In this document: one piece after another, positions 23,047-34,583 of the stretch
How positions within the stretch are numbered: position 1 is the first letter of the stretch
How the letters are laid out: every line of letters starts with the position of its first letter
DNA from: Odobenus rosmarus divergens
Lineage: Eukaryota > Chordata > Mammalia > Carnivora > Odobenidae
Direction: 5' to 3'
Length of the DNA: 64,000 bases
NCBI RefSeq assembly: GCF_000321225.1
Contig: NW_004450944.1
Span: 1,253,299-1,317,298, forward strand
Position numbers and translations under genes: made by a program
The notes under the pieces: generated by a model
What the model was told of the DNA's origin: nothing
Seen by the model: only the letters and a program-made list of their open reading frames with translations
Database searches by the model: none

Positions 23047-23204
23047 TTACTGAGTATTTACCCCAAAGATACAAATGGAGGGATCTGAAGGGGTACGTGC
23101 ACCCCGATGTTTCTAGCAGCAATGTCCACAATAGCCAAACTATGGAAAGAGCCAAGATGTTGAGCCACTCGACAGATAAATGGATAAAGAAAATGTGGTG
23201 TATG

Positions 23205-23254
<50 letters not shown>

Positions 23255-23855
23255 GGAATATTATGCAGCCATCAAAAGGAATGAAAGCTTGCCATTTGCA
23301 ACGACGTGGAGAGAACTGGAGGGTATTATGCTGAGCGAAATAAGTCAATCAGAGAAAGACATGTATCATATGACCTCACTGATATGAGGAATTCTTAATC
23401 TCAGGAAACAAACTGAGGGTTGCTGGAGTGGTGGGGGGTGGGAGGGATGGGTGGCTGGGTGATAGACATTGGGAAGGGTATGTGCTATAGTGAGCGCTGT
23501 GAATTGTGTAAGACTGATGAATCACAGACCTGTACCTCTGAAACAAATAATATATTATATGTTAAAAAAAAAGAAGAAGAAGAAGAAGATAGCAGGAGGG
23601 GAAGAATGAAGGGGGGGAAATTGGAAGGGGAGACGAACCATGAGAGACGACTCTGAGAAACAAACTGAGGGTTCTAGAGGGGAGGGGGGTGGGGGGATGG
23701 GTTGGCCTGGTGATGGGTATTAAAGAGGGCACGTACTGAATGGAGCACTGGGTGTTATACGCAAACAATGAATCATGGAACACTACATCAAAAACTAATG
23801 ATGTAGCGCATGGTGATTAACATAACATAATAAAAGGGAAAAAAAGAAAAAAAAT
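23047..23855 (+). mobile_element. Young carnivoran L1, 5'-truncated 3' end
   Basis: About 0.8 kb. It holds the C-terminus of ORF2 followed by a G-rich 3' UTR and an A-rich tail (TAAAAGGGAAAAAAAG). The frame at 23013-23387 includes ORF2 residues SNVHNSQTMERAKM, then WIKKMW, a (TH)n run coded by the CA microsatellite, then TMEYYAAIKRNE and MLSEISQSEKDMY. The sequence AGTGCTTCA at 23038-23046 and 23856-23864 (with adjoining A-run) is a target-site duplication. No ORF1 or intact ORF2, so it cannot transpose. Confidence 0.93.
23208..23252. repeat. (CA)n microsatellite inside L1 ORF2
   Basis: An uninterrupted AC run of about 22 units. In the L1 reading frame it codes alternating Thr-His between MY and TMEYYAAIK, the spot where the other young L1 copy (33974-33986) has a short TA tract. 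Confidence 0.97.
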
Positions 23856-23864
23856 AGTGCTTCA

Positions 23865-24879
23865 AACTGAGCAGGGAAAAGAAACAATTTTCTAGCTAAA
23901 GCTAATCCTTCTGCCATCTTGGCAAATGAGGCACAAGCTTTTAGTTTCTCACACAGGTAAGTGAGGTTTCCAGCACCTTTCTGGCAGAAGGGTGCAGAAA
24001 ATGTGTAAATGGTAGCAAAAGTCCCCCTTAGGCCTCAACCTTCATATTAACCTCCTGTGAACCCACTGGATGTGGGTGGGATTCACAGTGAAGGAGCGGA
24101 TGGAGAAGGCATTCCAAATGGCAAGCTGACAACGCTGCTGGCCTCGTGGCGTGTGGTCACCTCAATGTGCAGGTCTGGTCCTACAGATGCCACAGGGCCT
24201 GATTCCATTCCTTCTGGAGGTGCACTGACCAAAGAAAGTCTCAAATGTAAAAGAAATGATCAACTTTGCCAGAAACAACTACCCTAGATGAAACCTTCCA
24301 GTCCTAGGAGAAGTTTAGAACATTTTTAGGCTGGGCCATCTAAAAGCTTATGTCATAGACCTGCTTACATTCCCACCATCAGTTAGCACATCTGCAGTCA
24401 CACTTTGCTCTAGGTCATTCTGTTTACAATACCTTTCTCAAACTTTTATAAACCCGAAGAATAAAGATTATATTTCTCTTCAAAGGAAAATGTCATTCAC
24501 CCAAAATAGGTTCCTTTATGTCCCCATGTTTTGTGTCTCACTGTCAATTCATCAGCTCTAGCTGACAATGTGAATTAATCCGGACAAGCTCAGAGAAGAG
24601 CTCTGTGTGGGTCTGCTGACTTCCAGGAGCTCATGGCTGCCTGGCCCAGGTCCGGCAGGGGGATGGCGCCTCCTATGTGTGCCGAGTGGACACAAAGGAG
24701 CACCAGATTTTTAAGACCAATGCTCCATAGTCGCCAGAAAACTGTGATAGTCTAACTGGATTTCACAGAAGAACCAGGTGCAGGCTAGAGAGAGAGAAAC
24801 CCCCAGGTTTTTGAAAGTCTGAAATACCCTGCAGGGAAGAACAAGGCAAGCTGAGTCCGGCAAGTCATTAGGGAGCATG
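23865..24879. other. Unique stretch with a codon-like segment
   Basis: No repeat recognised. At about 24630-24730 (+) a frame reads QVRQGDGASYVCRVDTKEHQ and ends at TAG (24728-24730). It is preceded by CTGCCTGGCCCAG, which could serve as a splice acceptor. Several CpG sites are kept. I do not recognise the product. It may be a terminal exon, a pseudogene piece or chance. Confidence 0.3.
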
Positions 24880-25430
24880 TCGGTGTGAATGGGCTTTCAT
24901 GGCCAAAATTAGGACAATTTGAGCATTAAAAAAAATGATGAATAGACCAAAAAAAAAAAAAAAAAGAATCCCTAGTGATACTAAATGGGGCAGAAGCACT
25001 CTTTTTTTAGAGAGGAATGCCACCTAATGTAAAAGAGATTAAATAGGAAAATCACCATTTTGCGAATGGATCTAGGGAAGGATGATCTCCAGGCGCTAAA
25101 GCCACACAGGGCAAAAGCCTGTTAGGAAGCGGGATAGTCACAAAGATACAAAGCATCAGTCTGGTGGCTATACCGTGACCAACTGGTCAAAGGAATTATA
25201 GAACACACTGGCACTCACAGTGCCTCCCGACGTAATACAGTGAGAAGGACACCATACCACATATGCAGAGAATCCTTACCAAAAATGTTCAACCTGCATC
25301 TAACCAGGGCTAGACAATGGGACAAAGTCAGAGTGTGGGGCGCTCTACAAACTGACAGGCCTGAGTTCGTCAAAATGTCAACGGCAGGAAAAGAAAAGAA
25401 AAAAAGCAAAAGAGATGTTCTATATACAAA
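24880..25430 (+). repeat. Possible L1M 3' UTR remnant
   Basis: CCAAAATTAGGACAATTTGA, then GAAGGACACCATACCAC, AACCTGCATCTAACCAGGGC, TAGACAATGGGACAAAGTC, CTACAAACTGACAGGCCTGA and TCAAAATGTCAACGGCAGGA are in the order of the sense 3' UTR of an L1M (L1MC/L1ME group) element. Strongly diverged and interrupted by an A-run near 24949-24965. Confidence 0.5.
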
Positions 25431-25532
25431 AGTATACATACACTTTTCGTTATTTTAAACACATTTAAATGTAGCACATGTCTTAGAGACCCACGGAATA
25501 AGACCATCTCACTCTTTAAGATGATCTGTCTT

Positions 25533-25734
25533 TGGGGCGCCTGGGTGGCTCAGTCGTTAAGCGTCTGCCTTCAGCTCAGGTCATGATCCCAGGGTCCTGG
25601 GATTGAGCCCCGCATCGGGCTCCCTGCTCGGTGGGAAGCCAGCTACTCCCTCTCCCACTCCCCCTGCTTGTGTTCCTGCTCTCTCTGTCTGTCTCTGTGT
25701 CAAATAAATAAATAAAATTAAAAAAAAAAAAAAA
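25533..25734 (+). repeat. Can-SINE (young type)
   Basis: GGGGCGCCTGGGTGGCTCAG, then GGGATTGAGCCCCGCATCGG, a CTCTCTCTGTCTGTCTC arm, AAATAAATAAATAAA and a long A-run. A 15-bp target-site duplication with one mismatch lies at 25518-25532 (AAGATGATCTGTCTT) and 25735-25749 (AAGATCATCTGTCTT). Its closeness to the SINEC consensus suggests recent insertion. Confidence 0.97.
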
Positions 25735-25749
25735 AAGATCATCTGTCTT

Positions 25750-26664
25750 GATGACCTGACAGCCTGGAAGTAGAAGCAGCTTTTCCTTTTCTAAGACTGA
25801 AGTCCTTTAGCGTGAGCTTCTTCAAATTTCTTTTTTTGCCCTTTTCACATATTTCCAGTATATTCACCAATTCAGTCTTTCTTTTGCCCTTGGCTTCCTT
25901 GGTCCCAAGCCTAGCGATCAGGGCATACCAGTGACTTGGTAAATGTGTGTTCAATACATTACTAATAATTTTGCATGCTTCTGATACTCATGTCTTAGTT
26001 CGATCAAAACTTCATTTGTACTGTTTCAAAAGTTTCCGACGTGACTGTTCCATTTCTTAAGTGGTATTGTGTTCATGCGTGGGAATGCAGTGCCCGTATT
26101 CTTAGATCGGTCCCAAGTATTTAGAGACACAGGATTTTGATGTCTGCCTGCAACTTAAATTCCAAGTGATTTTGCCAAAAAAAAAAGAAACAAGTTTCAC
26201 ACGTGTGTATGTACATAATAATATGTCCAATGTAATATATTTAGTCTTTGTCCCTGGTTCCTGGCATAAAACTCCTAAAACTCTTGGAATTTCCTGACAG
26301 CAATGTCTTTTGCCACTCTTAAGAAGCTCCTTTTGGAACACACCTGAGTGTATGCTAATAAGATAATTCAGGGTGGGGCCCCTAGAGAGCCTTGGGATGG
26401 GGGTGGTCACCAGAAAGGCTGAGTGATTAGTGTTCACCTGTTTAACCCCACCCACAAACCTCTGGGAAAGGGAAGGCAGGGGCTGCAGAGGGAACCCTAA
26501 CAAGAGTCTTGAACCAGCAACAGTTGGTGAGCTCCCAGGTTGGTGGACACAGTCATGTCCTGGGAGGGTGGCACATCCCAGTGCCATGGGGACAGAAGCT
26601 CCTGCACACAAGACCCTCTGGCCCTCACCCTACGTACCTCCTCACCTGTCTGTAGCTTTACTCT
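25750..26664. other. Unique non-coding stretch
   Basis: The 169-codon minus-strand frame at 26102-26611 has no domain I recognise and overlaps plus-strand frames. No repeat seen. Confidence 0.4.
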
Positions 26665-26790
26665 TGCTAGTATCTTTTTTAATTTTTGCATTAAGATATA
26701 ATTGCCATACAGAACGTCCTTTATAATAAACCACTAAACATAAGTAAACGTTTCTCCGAGTTCTATTAAATTCTATTGAAATTTATTAAT
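26665..26790 (-). repeat. L1M 3'-end fragment, antisense
   Basis: TTTTGCATTAAGATATAATT and GCCATACAGAACGTCCTTTA follow the reversed L1M 3' region. Short and diverged. Confidence 0.45.
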
Positions 26791-29700
26791 TAAATTAATC
26801 AAACCCAGGAAGGGGGTTATGGGAACCTCTGATTTACAGCCAGTCGGTCAGAATCCCAGTGACAACCTGGACCTGCAACAAGCATCTGAAGTGGGGACAG
26901 CCTTGTGGGGCTGAGCCCTCCACCTGGGGAATCCAACACTATCCCCGGGCCGTGTCAGAATCGAATGAAATACGTAGGACACACAAGTGTCCACGCAGAC
27001 TTGGAGAGTGGGTTGGTGACGCAGGGAAACACACACAGGAAACGCGCATGCCTGGGGATGCGCATATAAGGACAGAGAGAGCACGCACATGTGATGCTCC
27101 CCCCATAGGATGTTGACACGGAGCCAGAAGTGCACAGTGTCAGCAGGATCAGCTCACTTGAGGCAGAATGACCACAGCATGAACCAAACAAGGGACAACA
27201 TCCCTCCCAGAGACATGAGCAGATGTCCAAACCCAATTGCTCCGGAACAGCGATTCAGCAACAATCTCTTAAATGAGGTGGAAATCATCTTTTAAGTTCC
27301 ACTTGGGCATCCCCTCATGTTAATTTCATAACATGACCTTTATAATGTTAGTAAATCACCATATTTTGATTGAAACAAAAAAGACCCACACATGTGCTGC
27401 CTCTCCAAATGACAAGCCTGACCATTTGGTGCCCGACAGAAAACAAAGCCACGGGACGCCTGAGCACAGAACACAGGCATTGGTGCTTCTCTGGCCCAGC
27501 TTTTATTTAAACACATTTGGCTCCAGGTGCAGCCTGGACACGCCAGCGGATTTAAGCAAATGAAATTATAGGTGAGCAAGCTGGGTGGACCTGGCTTTCC
27601 AATCCATGCCTCCAGCTGCCCAGGCACAAGGCAGGCCCAGGACAACTCCCCCTTGGGAGTGTGCAGGAGGGAGCTCGGGAATCCCTCCCCACCCCAACGC
27701 CCAGAGCTCAGGAGGTGCTGCTGTCTTTTGGCAGGCCCCGTGTACCAACTTCCTTAGGTGTGAGTGGAGCCCAGCCCCACCATCAAATAGGCACGGGCCA
27801 GCTGGTGCACACCAGTATGGATGGACGTACCAGTTGTTAAAGTATCACCTGGAAAAGCACACCCTGTGTCTCCCACTCTTGATTTCATGTCTCGTACTAA
27901 CAGCAGCTAAGCTCAAGAAATGGTCTCGGCAGAGCTAACTTGGCTTTCCTGTAAAAGTCATGCCCATTGATACCAGGAGTGAAGAAACAACATGGCCTCC
28001 CCAGGCAGAGGCGCCAGTGGGGTCCTCCCTCGACCCCCCCACTCCCTGGCCCAGGCCTTGCTCTGGGCATCTCTGGCATTCACCACAGCTAATCACTTCT
28101 TCCCTGTGTCCACCATCACCTGCCTGCACAAAAGGAGGCAAGCAAATGTCTTGGTTTAAGATTCCACAGAACAGACATTCAGAAAAAAAGATAATTGGTA
28201 CAAGTAATGAATGGGAAGTTGAGACATAGAGGGAGGGCAGCCAATAGAGCTTGTGTCATCAAGCAGGTGCCCACTGTGGGCATCCCACCAGAGGGGCGAT
28301 GCACCAGCTCCTGACGGTCCCTGGGTGAGGGCTGTTTCCAGGGGTCACTGGCTCCTTGACCTCCCAGCCTGCCACTCGGGGAGCAAAATGAACTCTGACA
28401 CAAGGCACAGCCTCTCAGCAAAGGAATGCAGGAGGCAGCCGGGGAAATTTGGCCAGTGTGCCCTGAGTGGAAGAGCAGAAGAGGCGTGAGCGGGGTGCAG
28501 GCAACACCTGCTTCTTGAAAGACCCCAAACCAGCTGCTACGGCACCACCTTGGGTGCCTGAGGCCACCCACATGTAAAAGGCTTTGTGCTCCTCAGAAGA
28601 GAGGGGCCCCATAACACAAGGCATGACCATTCAGCCAGAAAAGCAATTCTCTTTCCCAGAGAAGAAGAGGAGAGCATGTGGAGAACAAAAGAGACCCTCA
28701 AAGGAGCCATGTCCCTGTCACAGAAACAGCGAGGAAAGGCAGTTCCCCTGGGGCTCCATCCTGTCAGCTTCCTACAGAGAGGTGCTCGAGGCAAGTCTGA
28801 GGTGTGGCTGGGGATCCCAGTTGATTTTACCATTTGGGGCCACAAGAGTGAGGGGCAGTGTCCCACAGGCCTTGTATGGCTTCTCCGCCCTGAAGTGCTC
28901 TTTTCCCTTTTGCCTCTTTTCTGTAAATACAGCAGGTCACAGAGGAATCATCGTGGGAAGCAGAGGAGACATGAAAGCATCACTTGGTGACTGAGGAGAA
29001 ACAGAAACAAGATGACCCCAATACCCATGAAGTGGGGGCAGCCACACTCACTCATCACTTGGAAATCAAGGGGTCTCCACATTTTAAAATTCTGCTAAGA
29101 GAGGTGGGAGCACCTAACGTCCCCCTCCTCGGCAAAGACCTTGAGGTGGTTCCCACTGCCTCCTCTGTGAGGCCCACCTCAGGTCAGGTGACCTCCCCAC
29201 CACATCCCCTCCCCACCCCCCAGCCAACCTGGCCTCGACCCTCCTCTGCTGCTGTCCAGAGGAATCAGAATGACAGCTTCCGGCTGATTTATGGCTCCCA
29301 CTGGCATAACTTAATCCCAGAGTTTTTGAACTGCTAGACGTTTTCAAGATTGGATTTTTTTATTTGACTGATTTATGAACCATAGCTCAGATTAAACAGG
29401 GAAACCCTGTCCTGTCAAATGGACCACCACACTTGCTTGCATAAGGCACAAACACTGATGTTGTAAAGTGTGTTGCCCCCAAGGTGGCTGCAGGCCAACT
29501 CCCTTCCTTGGCTGTTTTTATAAACCCTGAGGACCAGCTTACCTCCTCTGGTTGTGTCTGACGCTTCGTCTCATCCCTCTTTCGCTCGTGTTCTCTGCCT
29601 CTCTTCTTCTCTCTCTCTCCAGCCTCACAGCAAATACATGGAGGCTGGACCTGGGGCCTCATCTTTGCGAATGCCCCTTACGCTAGCACTTCCCAAGCAT

Positions 29701-32028
29701 TTATGTGCATGACTGAACAAAAGAACTGTGAATTCTGATTATGGTGTTATAGCTCTCAGAGTTCTAACACAGTAGAGACCCTCCTACCCTCAGAGCCACT
29801 GGATCCACACCGGTCATAAAAATCACCAGCATGTGTGTTCTTGGTAAAATCTCCAGCATGGTACACCATCCCACAAAACTGCCATGACAGGAGGAAGGAG
29901 AGGCCTCAGCCCCGCAAGGTAAAGGATCTGCCCCCAGACACTCAACCTACTTAGGGTGGGACCATGACTCCACCTCTTTCCAGAACATTCTTTTTCATTC
30001 CCATCAAGTGCCTAATGGAAAAATCCCTCAATGAACCCTTCCTACTTTGCACCTGAGTGGGAGTCTCTGACGCCCAGCCCGATGACTGCTCTTAGAAGTG
30101 TCATGCTCTTGGAAAACCTGCACTGGGGATGCTGCCAGGCTTCCGCCAGAGCTTCCTTTCCATTCCTCATTTAAAACATTCCTAGTCTGGTAGGAAAGAG
30201 GGAAAAACAGGTCTACTCAGACACAGGAAGCTGACCTATCATGCATGAAAGTGCTAGAAACAGACACGGGTGTGAGGGTGAGCGGGTGAGTACAGCGACA
30301 CAAAGGACCTGTTCTTTTCAGGAAGACAAAAACAAAACAGATGACCTCCTTGAGCTGGGACAGAATGTGGGTGCTCCAGAAAGCAAGCGACTTGATTGCA
30401 AGCACACTAGCCCCATGACCCATAAAATCAAAACAAATTTCTCCTTCAGTACTTTTTATGTGTAGCCTTTGACCAAACACCAAACACGCCGTGAGTGTTT
30501 TCAGACAACAGGGTGATACTGTTAATTCTGGGTAATTCTGTGGACTGCAGACACCCCATGTAAATCACACATTTGAAACATCAGGCCTCCTGCCTACATC
30601 CAGACACAACGGCAGGCCGTGGCCTTTCAAATGCCAAGGTGTGTTATTTTAAGCCTTAGCTGACTCTTTTTCTGGAAAACTGTGAGGATGGGCGGCATGC
30701 CGGTGTGACTGCCTGCACAGCCAAGACCCTTCCATTGCAGTTCCCCGCACCCTGCAGATGAGAAAAACCCTCACTCTTGAGTGAGAACACACAAATGTCC
30801 AGAACACCAGTAAAGATGGTTTAGAACAGGACCAGGAAACAGCTTTACTCCAACCTTCCTTGGGAAATTCTGCCCCTGGAAGGATCCTGTCTACAGCCCT
30901 CTAACCCTGCAATAAAAGCAGAGAAAAACTTGGGGGCAGAGAATCTTCAAGTCAAAAGCTCTCGCCATCCATCCACCGTCTCCAGATCCACAAACGTGAG
31001 CCGGATCAATGATCAGAATGGTTAGACCATAAGCTATTTCAGGAAACGCTCACAGAAGACTCTCCTTTCTGCAACCCCATATTTGAAATTCTACAAGTCA
31101 TCCCAGCTGTCCAGCATTGCCCTGTCCCTCTGCCCACCCTTTAAAATGTATAATCTCCTACTGAGGGGTGGAGGTTGGGCAGGCTGTGCAACTTTCTAAA
31201 GCCCCAAGGGGATTAAACTAGTCTTCAAGACACTTCCCTGTCACCAGTCTCAAAAAGGTGGAAGAAGACAGGGTTTGAACACAAGAGAACCTTGCCCAAT
31301 GTCACAGGAATCCTCAGGGCCTACTCTGCAAACAGAAGCTGCTATGTGTCCACCTGGAATGAGCAGCCACGTAGACTTAAAAGCCTCAGATTCTTAGTTA
31401 AAATCTGACTTACCAGGTCAATTAAGAAAAGAAAGGCCTCAGAGAGGCAAGTGGGGGCACTGGAGTTGAACATGGCCCAGAATAGGGCTGGGTTCCAGAC
31501 TGGCTCAGGTTGCTGGGCCCATGCAGTGTCAGGCAAGTGCAGAGCGCAGGGCACCCGGCGAAGAACCAGCCGCTCCCTGCTCTTCCTTGGGAAGCTCTGA
31601 CTTCATTCCACCTCCGAGTGGAGGACTAGCATCTGAAACACCCTCTGTTTCACTTTGTCTCCTGCCAGGGGACCACGGAGCAGGAATAAAGAAAGCAAAG
31701 AGAAAGGGAGAGCTAAGTGAAAACACAAGAGAATATACCTGCCTGCCCTCAGTGTGTCTGTCCTGACGCTGCATTTCTATAAAGTCCTGGGGAAATCTGG
31801 CAGATGGCTGCCGGGGGTCCGAGGGAAACCTGTATGGCCAGGCTGTACCAACTCATGGGACGCTGGGCAGTCACCCCCGAGCACCAACACCCCCACTGCT
31901 ACAGCATAACCGCAACTGGCCAATGGAGCTCCAAGACCCTGGGCGACAGCATGAGCACGCAGCAACTCCCTCGCTCACTCAAGTGCTGAAATAAAACTTG
32001 TCTTCCCCATCACACGTGTCCACATAAC
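26791..32028. other. Repeat-poor unique block (5.2 kb)
   Basis: Apart from possible faint MIR traces, no interspersed repeat is recognised across more than 5 kb, although copies occur every 1-2 kb on either side. It is richer in G+C than its surroundings. Many overlapping frames exist, for example two plus-strand frames of 136 and 134 codons at 28584-28994 in different phases. None shows a domain or paired splice sites. A 61-codon frame at 31804-31989 is followed at once by AATAAA (31990-31995). Could hold regulatory sequence or unrecognised exons. Confidence 0.4.
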
Positions 32029-32042
32029 ATCTAGACAAAAAG

Positions 32043-32168
32043 GGGTGCCGGGGGGACTCAGTCAGTTAAGTGTCCAACTCTAGATTTCAGCTCAGGTCAC
32101 CATCTCAGGGTCTGGGATCGAGCCCCGCATCAGGGTCCACACTGGATGTGGAGTCTGCTGGAGGATTC

Positions 32169-32200
<32 letters not shown>

Positions 32201-32226
32201 CCCCTCCGCCCCCTCCCCCAAAAAAA
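32043..32226 (+). repeat. Can-SINE (older type)
   Basis: GGGTGCCGGGGGGACTCAGTC, GATTTCAGCTCAGGTCAC, GGGATCGAGCCCCGCATCAG, then a long (CT)n arm and A-run. A perfect 14-bp target-site duplication, ATCTAGACAAAAAG, lies at 32029-32042 and 32227-32240. Confidence 0.95.
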
Positions 32227-32342
32227 ATCTAGACAAAAAGATGTGCACAAAACAAAACAAAAACACCATCAGCAATAGTTTAGCAAGTAGCAAAATTAGG
32301 TGTAAATAGCAAAATAAGGTGTAAGATGTATCTTGTTTGTGT

Positions 32343-32842
32343 GTGTTTTTTTTTATTTTAAACCAAAGTATAATTAACACATTGTTATATTAGTTTCAGG
32401 TGTACAATATAATGATTCAACAATTCTATGTATTTCTCAGTGCTCATCAAGGTAAGTGTGCTCCTGATCCCCTTTATCGATTTCACCCACCCACTACCCA
32501 CCTCCCCTCTGACAACCACCGAAAGTGAGTTTGTTCTCTGTATTTAAGAGTCTGTTTCTTGGTTTGTCTCTTTTTTCTTTTTTCTTTTTCTTCCTTCCTT
32601 CCTTTCTTTCTTTCTCTCTTTCTTTCTTCCTTTTTTCCTTCTTTCTTTCTTTCTTTTGTTTCTTAAATTCCACAAATGAGGGAAATCACATGGTATTTGC
32701 CTTTCTCTGACTTATTTCACTTAGCGTTATCCATCCTTCTAAATTCATCCATGTTGGTGCAAATAGCAAGATTTCATTCTTATGGCTGAATAATATTCCA
32801 TTATATCTATACCTATATCTATCTATCAAAATCTCTCTTTCA
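32343..32842 (-). mobile_element. Older L1, antisense, 3' part (left of the nested L1)
   Basis: Plus-strand landmarks: AAAGTATAATTAACACATTG, ATTAGTTTCAGGTGTACAAT, CCCACCTCCCCTCTGACAAC, GGAAATCACATGGTATTTGC and GGCTGAATAATATTCCATTA. Minus-strand residues GILFSHKNEILLFAPTWMN belong to the ORF2 C-terminus. The element continues at 34584 after the younger L1. Confidence 0.88.
32566..32664. repeat. TTTC/TTCC polypyrimidine microsatellite
   Basis: A nearly pure pyrimidine run of about 100 bp on the plus strand (CTTCCTTCCTTCCTTTCTTT and variants), within the 3' UTR of the older antisense L1. Confidence 0.95.
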
Positions 32843-34568
32843 ATCCTAAAATTTGTATGGAACCAGAAAAGACCCCAAATAGCCAGAGGAATGTTGAAAA
32901 AGGTGGCATCACAATTCCGGACTTCTAGCTCTATTACAAAGCTGTCATCATCAAGACAGTATGGTACTGGCACAAAAACAGACACATAGATCAGCGGAAC
33001 AGAATAGACAGCCCAGAAATGGACCCCTCAACTCTATGGTCAACTAATCTTTGACAAAGCAGGAAAGAATGTCCAATGGCAAAAAGACAGTCTCTTCAAC
33101 AAATGGTGTTGGGAAAATTAGACAGCCACATGCAGAAGAATGAAACTGGACCATCTCCTTACACCACACACAAAAATAGACTCAAAATGGTTGAAAGACC
33201 TAAATGTGAGACAGGAGTCCATCCAAATCCTAAAGGAGAACACAGGCAGCAACTTCTTCGACCTCAGCCGCAGCAACTTCTTCCTAGAAACATCGCCAAA
33301 GGCAAGGGAAGCAAGGGAAAAAAGGAACTACTGGGACCTCATCAAGATAAAAAGCTTTTGCACAGCAAAAGAAACAGTCCACAAAACCAAAAGACAACCG
33401 ACAGAATGGGAGAAGATATTTGCAAATGACATATCAGATAAAGGGCTGGTATCCAAAATCTATAAAGAACTTCTTAAACTCAACACCCAAAGAACAAATG
33501 ATCCAATCAAGAAATGGGCAGAAGACATGAACAGACATTTTTCCAAAGAAGACATCCAAATGGCCAACAGACACATGAAAAAGTGCTCACCATCGCTCGG
33601 CATCAGGGAAATCCAAATCAAAACTCAATGAGATACCACCTCACACCCGTCAGAATGGCTAAAATTAACAAGTCAGGAAACGACAGATGTTGGTGGGGAT
33701 GCGGAGAAAGGGGAACCCTCCTACACTGTTGGTGGGAATGCAAGCTGGTGCAGCCACTCTGGAAAACAGTATGGAAGTTCTTCAGAAAGTTGAAAATAGA
33801 GCTACCCTACGATCCAGCAATTGCACTACTGGGTATTTATCCCAAAGATGCAAATGTAGGGATCCGAAGGGGTACGTGCACCCTAATGTTTATAGCAGCA
33901 ATGTCCACAATAGCCAAGCTGTGGAAAGAGCCAAGATGTCCATCAACAGATGAATGGATAAAGAAGATGTGCTATATATATATACAATGGAATATTATGC
34001 AGCCATCAAAAGGAATGAAATCTTGCCATTTGCAATGACGTGGATAGAACTGGAGAGTGTTATGATGAGCAAAATAAGTCAATCAGAGAAAGACATGTAT
34101 CATATGCTCTCACTGATATGAGGAATTCTTAATCTCAGGAAACAAACTGAGGGTTTCTGGAGTGGTGGGGGGTGGGAGGGATGGGGTGGCTGGGTGACAG
34201 AGATTGGGGAGGGTATGTGCTATGGTGAGCGCTGTGAATTGTGCAAGACTGTTGAATCACAGACTGTACCTCTGAAACAAATAATATATGTTAAAAAAAA
34301 AAAGAAGAAGAAGAAGATAGCAGGAGGGGAAGAATGAAGGTGGGGAAATCAGAGGGGGAGATGAACCATGAGAGACAATGGACTCTGAAAAACAAACTGA
34401 GGGTTCTAGAGGGGAGGGGGGTGGGAGGATGGGTTAGCCTGGTGATGGGTATTAAAGAGGGCATGTTCTGCATGGAGCACTGGGTGTTATATGCAAATAA
34501 TGAATCATGGAACACTACATCAAAAACTAAAGATGTAATGTATGGTGATTAACATAACATAATTTAAA
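32843..34568 (+). mobile_element. Young carnivoran L1, 5'-truncated, nested in older L1
   Basis: A 1.7-kb copy with a perfect 15-bp target-site duplication, AAAATCTCTCTTTCA, at 32828-32842 and 34569-34583. It holds the C-terminal third of ORF2. The frame 33140-33631 carries [39 protein letters not shown] and [20 protein letters not shown]. After a frame change near 33600-33640 the frame 33514-34038 carries [40 protein letters not shown] and CPSTDEWIKK. The Cys-rich C-terminal region of L1 ORF2 is recognisable. A G-rich 3' UTR and short A-tail follow. Endonuclease and polymerase domains are missing, so it is a dead copy. Confidence 0.96.
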
Positions 34569-34583
34569 AAAATCTCTCTTTCA

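Noticed and set aside
23013..23387. Thr-His repeat protein
   Set aside because: It is L1 ORF2 C-terminus with an in-frame CA microsatellite, not a gene.
26102..26611. 169-codon minus-strand frame as a gene
   Set aside because: No family resemblance and no conserved motif. Length is within chance for a 64-kb window.
28584..28994. Two overlapping plus-strand frames of 134 and 136 codons
   Set aside because: They use different phases of the same DNA and neither shows a domain. A local lack of stop codons explains both.
31342..31554. Olfactory-receptor-like start (MFNSSAPTCLSEAFLFLIDL)
   Set aside because: The frame lacks transmembrane segments and conserved receptor motifs downstream. The resemblance is limited to a few residues.
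33140..34038. Possible intact L1 ORF2
   Set aside because: Only the C-terminal third is present, with a frame change near 33600-33640. Endonuclease and polymerase domains are missing.
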